Shown piece by piece: positions 57,687-64,000 of a stretch of 64,000 nt of DNA (positions within the stretch are counted from its first letter, which is position 1; the number at the start of each line of letters is the position of its first letter). Source of the stretch: Paragonimus westermani. Its lineage: Eukaryota > Platyhelminthes > Trematoda > Plagiorchiida > Troglotrematidae. The stretch lies in NCBI GenBank assembly GCA_008508345.1, contig QNGE01002663.1:42902-106901 (forward strand). The letters run 5' to 3'. The notes under the pieces were generated by a model, which did not search any database, was not told the DNA's origin, and saw only the letters and a list, made by a program, of their open reading frames with translations. Position numbers and translations under genes: made by a program.

Positions 57687-57989
57687 AATGCGCAACCGAA
57701 ACCAGCGAGCGCGCACGGATTGAATTTGAGTTGTGTAACGGGACGTGCTGCCGTGTGGTCGGTGCCGTTATAGATTTCGTTTGTGTAAGTCGTGTGCATG
57801 GCTTACCTGGCCTTCGGCTCATGTTTGTTTGTATGTTTCCGTTCGCCGGTGCCTCCATATTGCTCCAGATTCGGACCAAAAGTGCTACTGACAGTCTGAG
57901 CGAAAGCGGCTGGCCTGCATGTCACAAGCTCGCCCGTTACACAACTCATATTAAATCCGTGCGCGCTCGCTGATTTCGGTTGCGCGTTA
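57687..57989 (+). mobile_element. MITE copy 3, complete with ~55-bp TIRs
   Basis: Left TIR (from 57687, GCGCAACCGAAACCAGCGAG ... GTTGTGTAACGGG) and right TIR (CCCGTTACACAACTC ... CGGTTGCGCG, ending 57989) are inverted repeats of about 55 bp with a few mismatches, around a body of about 190 bp. No coding capacity. Long TIRs are common in Mutator-like MITEs, but I see no clear target duplication and cannot link it to the transposase at 39.9-42.5 kb. Confidence 0.8.
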
Positions 57990-58332
57990 CAGTCTGCGCT
58001 CTTGTTTGTTCGACTGTCCAAGGTCACCATAATAAGAACGCCCGGTTGTAGCGACTATACTGAGTAATATTTCGATAGTCGCAGTCATGTGTACTCTTTC
58101 TAAGATTTTTTGCACCTGTTTTTGTTCTAGTCCAGCCACCCATTTTGTAGCATCCGGCCTGGGGCTAAATACACAACTCGCTCCGTGCCTCGCTGGCTTG
58201 GCGTATACGTCTATTTTCAAGGGTCGATACCAATACACGGGGGGCAACGCGCCGAGCCTTGATTTTTCAATGTCGATCGATTGTCGATAGTGATCACTGA
58301 CTGTGTTCTATTTTGTTGGCTCAGTTCCAACA
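57990..58332 (-). repeat. Family B LTR, minus-strand copy
   Basis: On the minus strand it begins TGTTGGAACTGAGCCAACA and runs through GCGAGGCACGGAGCGAGTTG to GTCGCTACAACC and beyond. It is the longest copy of this LTR and ends where MITE copy 3 starts. It lies downstream of the CsRn1-like RT at 58960-59800 in the same orientation, so it may be that element's 3' LTR. Confidence 0.8.
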
Positions 58333-58959
58333 CGGTCGCTTGCAAGCTGGTCGGTCGTGCTCTGGTTTTTGTCATGCTTCAATTACAGTTCATTTGTCCA
58401 GCCTACTAACAATAAACGCCGTCGTCCACTATTCGGTTTGTTGGATTAACACTTGTGGGGAATAGGCACGGTTATAAACGTAGAAACGTTCCAGTTCTAA
58501 ATTTGGTAAGCCCGGTCCACTGCAACAGATTAGTGAACCCGAAATTTGTTAAACTCGGTGAACCGTTTTCAATCGTAGGAATTTGTCTGGCATTAGTTTT
58601 TTTCATGTAGTGTTTACCGTTTGTGATTATAATTATTCTCCTTAACGGTAGACCGGATTCTAAGGAGATTGAGTGGCATGCACATTTCGTTGTGTCGGAC
58701 TAGGTAGGTATGGATGCTTTTACTTGCCGGTGGAAACGCTCGACCAAACCATTGGCGCAATGATGGTATGCGGTCATTTTAATTTGTGAACAGTGGACTT
58801 TTCATTGGGCAGTGCGGTTAAGTCAGTGCCCACTGATGCACACGACCATAAATATGAGTAGACAGGCCGAAGCGTTAGCCAAAACGCGTTTGGATCGTAA
58901 CTAATAATGCATAGTTTAGTGGCGTGACACAAGGCTTCCTTTGCGGCCGAGAAAGCGTT
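58333..58959. other. No recognisable gene
   Basis: This stretch lies between the LTR at 57990-58332 and the RT remnant. Some of it may be decayed pol or integrase sequence of the CsRn1-like element, but I could not read it. Confidence 0.4.
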
Positions 58960-59800
58960 TTACTAAACCAGGTCGGTCAGAGAGTTCAAAATGTCCGCGC
59001 AATTGGGAACGAAACGCCGATAGTAGTTGGGTATGCGGAGAAATCGTTGAAGTGGGGTGGCCGTAGTAAGAATCGGGAAAGTCGAGGTAGACTCTATCTC
59101 ATCTGTCAGAGGTGTGGCGCCTGTTTGATTGCTAGGATGTCTCAGGAAATCCAGTGAACTAACTCCGAAAACACACTTATCGGTGTTGATTTCGGTTTCA
59201 TATTGCGCAAAACGATCGAAGACGGCACGGGGATGTGATAAATATTCCTCGTTAGAGTAGCTAGCAATCAAAACATCGTCAGTGTAAACACATGCGAAAG
59301 AGGGTCCACGCAACACCTCTTCCATGAATCGCCGAAATGTTTCAGATGCATTACAAAGCCCAAATGGCATTCTTGTGAGCTGGAGAAGTCCAAAGGTGAT
59401 GCAACAGCTGTCTCCGGAACGTCCTCTCCGGGAACCGGAATGTGTTAATAGGCGCGTATTAGGGCTAATTTGGAGAAATTAGCAGCGTTCACAAGTCCTA
59501 AAGAAAAATCTTGGATGTGTGGTACTCGGTGCCTGTCCAGGATTTTGAAGTTGTTGAGAGCGCGGTAATCACCGCAAAGTTACCGATCGCCCGGAGATCT
59601 CTCAGATACCATGTGCGGTGGTGTCGCCCAAGAGCTATATGAAGGTCAAATTGTGCCCAACTGAAGCATATGTTCGAATTCGACCTTGGCTATTCTGAGT
59701 TTGTCAGGAGGTGAACGGAGTGTACGACAGAAAACTGGAGGACCGCGTGCTGTAATATGATGGTCCACTTTGTGCCTAACCATCTCCGCATATGAGCATG
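58960..59800 (-). pseudogene. pol: CsRn1-like Gypsy reverse transcriptase
   Basis: On the minus strand HHITARGPPVFCRTLRSPPD, then VEFEHMLQLGTI, SWATPPHMVSERSPGDR, CGDYRALNNFKILDRHRVPH, IQDF and MPFGLCNASETFRRFMEEVL. The catalytic box is CVYTDDVLIAS, so the aspartates are retained. DKCVFGVSSLDFLRH and RFLRIPNYYRRFVPNCADIL follow. It breaks up before 59370 by stops and shifts. Integrase is missing between it and the LTR at 58332. Confidence 0.85.
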
Positions 59801-59814
59801 ACCGAGTTAACGAA

Positions 59815-59990
59815 AGACGTATATGTCAAGCCAGCGAGGCACGGGGCGAGTTGTGTTTTAGCCCCGGGATGGATGTTACAAAATGGGTAGCTTGACTAAA
59901 ACGGAAGCAAGCGCAAAAACAAACTCATCGAAAATGTACACATGAATGCGACTATCGTAATATTACTTACTATAATCGCCGCATAGCTCT
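59815..59990 (+). repeat. Family B LTR fragment
   Basis: GTCAAGCCAGCGAGGCACGG, GATGTTACAAAATGGGTAGC and ATGAATGCGACTATCG parallel 31590-31740. It is in the opposite orientation to the LTR at 57990-58332, with the RT remnant in between. Confidence 0.75.
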
Positions 59991-61059
59991 CCCCCAGAAG
60001 GCTAGTAAGTATTACACAGGCCTTCGTTACTGCGAAAAGGGAGGGAAAGTCCCGTATCGTGTCTTTTTGAGTGATCACAGTTGCAGGGTGATACACACAA
60101 AAGATGATTGCACGTGACAAGAAATGTTAAAGTTCTGGGGTGGAGGGGGTTCGGTCAAAAATAGTCGCTGCGCTGGTATGGCTCATTTACTTACGTTATT
60201 TAGTCTTCGGTGCGTTTCTTTTCTATCGCAGCGGACTGCCCAACCCTAAGCTCTCTTGAGAGAAAAGGGGGTAGTTTTGTCCTGTGCTGCACAATAGGTA
60301 GATGGGAGTTTTCTCTCCACACACTGTCCGGATCGTCTGGAAGAGAGAGAAAACACGGTGGAGTAACCGCGGGAAGTGCGGAAAAGGATAACTCACCATG
60401 TCAGAGTATCCGGTGGAATAAATTTCTTCACAGTCAACGTTCCATAGACGCAGCAACTTTGAGCGTCACTGCCTTTGGTTTTCTCTTCTTTTTTGTCATC
60501 CTGTCTGCAGCTGATAGACGCAAGAAAGAAAAGATTAGCAGGCAAATAGACCTGATCGCGAACAATTTCAGTTTGTTTGTGGACCTGGCAATGCATCGGA
60601 AAAATTCAAAACCGTAAAAGTCAAAAGAGTTTCGAGATATCCGCACCAAATTTAGTACGAATGAAGCTGAACATTTTGGGCGTCGTGTTTAGCCTGTTAT
60701 CGAAATTTCAATTACAGCACTCCTGAGGGAGGCCACCCGAGGTGGTTGAAACGTAGAGCGTTACAACTTGCTCGTGACGTTGTATTATTTGCAATCTGTT
60801 TGTCAGGAGATTTTGTTGAAGTTTTTGTACGCAAAAATATCCAAACATTCACAACTGAACAGAGAGACAGCTAGCTTTCGAATAAGAAAACCTTTTCTGT
60901 TTTTCTTTTCTGTATCAAAAATAATATCGCAAAGTCCACACGTACCATAGCTCAGAAGAGTAGGTGGACCAAAGGATGGGTACGAATGTTGGCACGTTTA
61001 TGTTAGAAAAACCTCATTTCCAAAAATGAGAAATGTTAACATATTCTGCAAATCGTACG
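59991..61059. other. No recognisable gene
   Basis: A 135-codon frame at 60210-60617 (+) has one hydrophobic stretch (VTAFGFLFFFVILSA) followed by a basic region but no family I recognise and a non-ATG start; I treat it as unsupported. Confidence 0.45.
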
Positions 61060-62480
61060 GGCTTGTGCAGCTCCATACCAAGACGATTTTGCCTAGAGGT
61101 AGCTGGAGCCGGGGCCGGAGTTACGGGGGTATCAAGAACTGCAGGAGGTTCCAGGAGGCGGAACGCTTTTTGCTGCCACCGGGGGTTTCTGTCGAGAAAC
61201 GCAAGTTGTCGACGCAGAAGCAGCTGATGTTTCCTCCGTAACCGCTGGTTTCAGCCTGTAGACAGAGACTACTTTGCGTTTGCCGTTCCGGCTAACGGTG
61301 AAGGTTTTCGTGTCTCTTGCGAGGACAAGATAGGGGCCGGTGTATGAGGGTTGCAGTGGTCGCCGTAATTCATCCGCACCTAGAATGACATGCGTACATT
61401 AGTATAGCTTATCTTCCACATACCCGCCTGAAGAGTGCTCTGTAGGCTGCACCGGATGCAGCTTTCGCATGCGGTGTACCAAACGAGCTCTGTAGCTGCC
61501 GTAATCTTATGGTGCTGAAGGTGCAGTTGAGAGGGGTTCACTTGGTAATATAAGTGTACAACCAAAAACTAGTTCCGTTGCAGGAGCGTTTAGGTCCTTT
61601 TTCACTGTGTTTCGCAACCATAAAAGAACTAATGGCAGTGCCGCTTTCCACGAGGGATTAGCATATGCACTAAGAGAAGCTTTTATCTGGCGATGGAACC
61701 GCTCGACCGTCCCATTTGCTGCCGTGTGGCGAGTCGTAGTTCGAATGTGCTTGCTTCCTAACGTACTTAAGAGGGCCGCAAATTGTCCTTCAAAGTGTGA
61801 TCCACGATCTGTGGTCACCACTAATGGACAACCGAATTGTGCCACCCACCGTTCCAGAAATGTGCTGGCTACAGTTTCTGATGAGCGGTTGGTTAGTGGT
61901 ATGGCTGCAGGCCATCTTGTGAAGCGGTCAACACACGTCAACAGAAGAGTAGAGCCATTCGAATGTGGTGAGGGGCTTATCAGATCAATGTGCACGTGGT
62001 GAAAACGTGCGTCTGTAATAGGGGAGGTACCATGGGGCTCTTTGTGTGACGGTGGACTTTGAAACGTTGGCACTGAAGGCAGGAACGGCTCCATTTGCGG
62101 ACGTCATGGTTAATCTTGAACCATACGAATCGTTCAATAACAAGTTTGACTGGAGCGCGTATGCCAGGATGGGACAGATTTTACGATGTCTCGAACACTG
62201 CGCGGCGAAAAGACGAAGGGACTACAGAGCGAGGTGTGCCCTGAAAAGTGTCGCAGAGGATTGTTCCCTCTAAAGATGTCAGAGGTACTGGCTGAATCGT
62301 GAAAGAGCTCTTTCGGTGAAGCTGCTCGATCTCAGGGTCAGTGGCATGTGCAGCAGCCATAGCTTCAAAGTCGGTACTGTGGTCAGCAGCTGCGCTTAGT
62401 TTAGGATCGCGTGAGAGAGCGTCTGCGACAGTGTTTCCGGCACCTGAGACATGTCGTATATCAGTCGTGAACTAAGGGAA
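61060..62480 (-). pseudogene. CsRn1-like Gypsy RNase H end and integrase
   Basis: From 62480 downward: IRHVSGAGNTVADALSRDPK, GTILCDTFQGTPRSVVPSSF, NLSHPGIRAPVKLVIERFVW and CLQCQRFKVHRHTKSP (H2C2). After a shift near 62040 the DDE core is HHVHIDLISP (D), VVTTDRGSHFEGQ (D) and ANGTVERFHRQIKASL (E), all three acids kept. Then LPLVLLWLRNTVKKDLNAPA and, in another frame, a C-terminal segment ELRRPLQPSYTGPYLVLARD, RNGKRKVVSVYRLKPA at 61350-61220, the usual end of CsRn1-group integrases. Confidence 0.9.
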
Positions 62481-63349
62481 TACAGAATCCCATTTTTGGG
62501 GGGTTCGGTACGCCAGGTTAGAAAGACCGCTGTTGATACGACCCAACCCCGTGTATTTTTGAATTCCGAATTTCCGCATAATTTTCAAAGCAATTGCATA
62601 GTTGGATATTTTCCCGATATCTGATTCCGCATTAGCCTTTGTGATAGACATCCTGGACTGGCCAATCAGTGGAAGTAAAGGGCAATAGGTTGGAAGTTGA
62701 AGGTGGAAATATTAAGGCATCTCCAACAAAATGGATTGCGTTCAGGACTCACGTCTGAACGAACTGGGCTATGCCCCGAAATTGTGGAGTTTTGAAAAGT
62801 TACAAGCCTAACCACTCACTTGGACTCGCATGAAACTTGCTCAGTACACCTCCTCCCTGAACAGCACAACCACTTCCAGAGGTTGTGTGGTTCAAATCCT
62901 ACCGTTTGTGTCACCATAACCGCTACCGTTGAGTTAGGATGGGTATCGCGTACTGAATATTTCTGGCTTCGGTCATTTAGGTGGTCAGGTTAACTGGATT
63001 ACCTTTCAAGTCCAAAAAAGCATTCGGAAGATTGAAATTTATACGGTACTCTTTGATTAAGTTACAACAAAGGTGGTATCTCACCCTGAAGGTGAGCTAA
63101 CCAGATACACTAAACTTCTAACAGGAAAGCATCTCAAATGGAGTTTCCAAGCACGAACCTTTATACAACCACTGGCCAACGGGAAATGTTCTCAATAGAA
63201 CAACCGAATGTGGGGAAAATTGACGGATTGTCAAACAGTAGTGCTAAAGGAAGGCCACGTTGGATCCTCTACTCGCCAGGCCAAGCGAGCAGAAGTCAGA
63301 CGCGTGCAAGCGTGGCTGCAAGGCGTCTCCGAATATAAGCGCACAGATA
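62481..63349. other. No recognisable gene; possible 5' part of the rightward LINE ORF1
   Basis: The right end (63220-63340: STRQAKRAEVRRVQAWLQGV) may be the start of LINE ORF1. A B-box-like GGTTCAAATCC at about 62890 has no tRNA fold around it. Confidence 0.4.
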
Positions 63350-64000
63350 GCCACGGTAGCAAATGCCCTGAGTGATACTCAGAGAGCATTATCTGACATA
63401 AAGTCAGAATTGAGCACGTTGAATTAATACATTGCCATTGCCCATCCAGGCGCTGCGGCTGCTCGCAAGGCAGTGGATTTGTCCACCGCTAAAATTAAGG
63501 AAGTGACGACGAGCTTGAAGGATTGAGCACTCCGGGAGAGGAGGCTTGTTTTGTTGAGACGATTTCGGATTACACTCTCTCCAGTGGAACGAGCCAGTGC
63601 GGTGCTAAACGCTTGTTTCACTCCAGAATCTAAAAAATAATTTCTGCTAGCACACTTCGCTCCAACGCTACCAAGAAGTCACTAGGACTCCTTGTAACGT
63701 TACCCGCAAACATTAGTACGGAGGAAGTACTGGAAAAAGCGGCTGAACTAAAGAGAAAGCACATTAACCTGAGGGGAGTCTCGCTAGATCGCACACCGCA
63801 GGAGCGACAGAGGCGCTGTCAGCTTGCTAGAACAAGGTTATGCGTCGAGGCCGACCCCAAACTACAGGCTAGTGTTAAAGTCCTTATCCATGCTGTCAAG
63901 AGGGTATCAGTGTCTTCGGATGGACCGCCCCAAGCACCCACATTAGAGGCTACTGCTTCCATCTCCTTGGAAAGTCAAGCGCCTGTGGATATGCAAGGGG
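63350..64000 (+). pseudogene. CR1-like LINE ORF1, rightward copy (runs off the window)
   Basis: NALSDTQRALSDIKSELSTL (heptad-like, possible coiled coil), AHPGAAAARKAVDLSTAKIK, EVTTSLKD, ALRERRLVLLRRFRITLSPV, a stop and shift, then KKSLGLLVTLPANISTEEVL and the RRM-like part to 64000. 63552-64000 mirrors 55595-56043. In-frame stops at 63426 and near 63525 also break it. ORF2 would lie beyond the window. Confidence 0.75.

Noticed and set aside
60210..60617. 135-codon ORF with a hydrophobic segment
   Set aside because: Non-ATG start, no recognised family, in a retroelement-rich stretch; not enough to call a gene.
62860..62930. Possible tRNA gene (GGTTCAAATCC box)
   Set aside because: No acceptor, D or anticodon stem could be built around it.
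1..64000. CRISPR arrays, operons or bacterial regulatory sites
   Set aside because: The sequence is eukaryotic; the only short repeats are microsatellites, the 21- and 22-bp tandems and transposon ends.

Overview
The window looks like a piece of a flatworm nuclear genome, most likely a digenean trematode. The evidence is gene-poor AT-leaning DNA, one spliced host gene with a multi-kilobase intron, and dense repeats of kinds typical of flukes: Ty3/Gypsy elements (including CsRn1-like ones), an RTE-like LINE ending in a GAT/TGA repeat, a CR1-like LINE, a Penelope-like element and tRNA-derived SINEs. The species cannot be fixed from sequence alone. There are no bacterial operons, CRISPR arrays or rRNA genes.

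Layout. 1-2756 holds nothing recognisable. An inverted SINE pair sits at 2757-3411. The only convincing host gene is on the + strand: a BTB-BACK exon at 3967-4499 spliced across a 7.8 kb intron to a terminal exon at 12318-12691. That intron carries a sense-oriented Gypsy element with matched 388-bp LTRs (5033-8930). About 6 kb without recognisable genes follows, to 18844.

From 18845 to 37 kb the window is a stack of retroelements. A Gypsy element ('family A', 182-bp LTRs) spans 18845-24120 and is interrupted by three RTE-like LINE 3' ends, a 723-bp assembly gap and the GIY-YIG end of a Penelope-like element. Further Gypsy pieces follow: a protease-to-pol-tail fusion (26541-27098), a solo LTR (27438-27613), a decayed gag-pol (27820-30530), a second LTR family ('family B'), antisense CsRn1-like gag, and two pol remnants. 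A 62-bp perfect inverted repeat lies at 36042-36224.

From 39.9 to 45.2 kb there are two minus-strand DNA transposons. One is a Mutator-like transposase with a FAR1-like N-terminus, a SWIM-type segment and a C-terminal PHD finger. The other resembles Plavaka/CACTA-related animal transposases. After an unidentified ORF at 46.8 kb, a minus-strand family A Gypsy copy (48.06-50.44 kb) shows a chimeric RT/gag joint. A CR1-like LINE runs leftward at 52.5-56.0 kb, and a nearly identical ORF1 runs rightward out of the window at 63.35-64.0 kb. Between them lie TIR-bearing MITEs, family B LTR pieces and two CsRn1-like pol remnants.

Nearly all transposon genes are broken, often by in-frame stop codons with little frameshifting. 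The LTR matches, short target duplications and the approximately 99% identity of the LINE arms indicate that some activity was recent. Limits: calls come from reading translations by eye without database searches, and edges of decayed elements are approximate.
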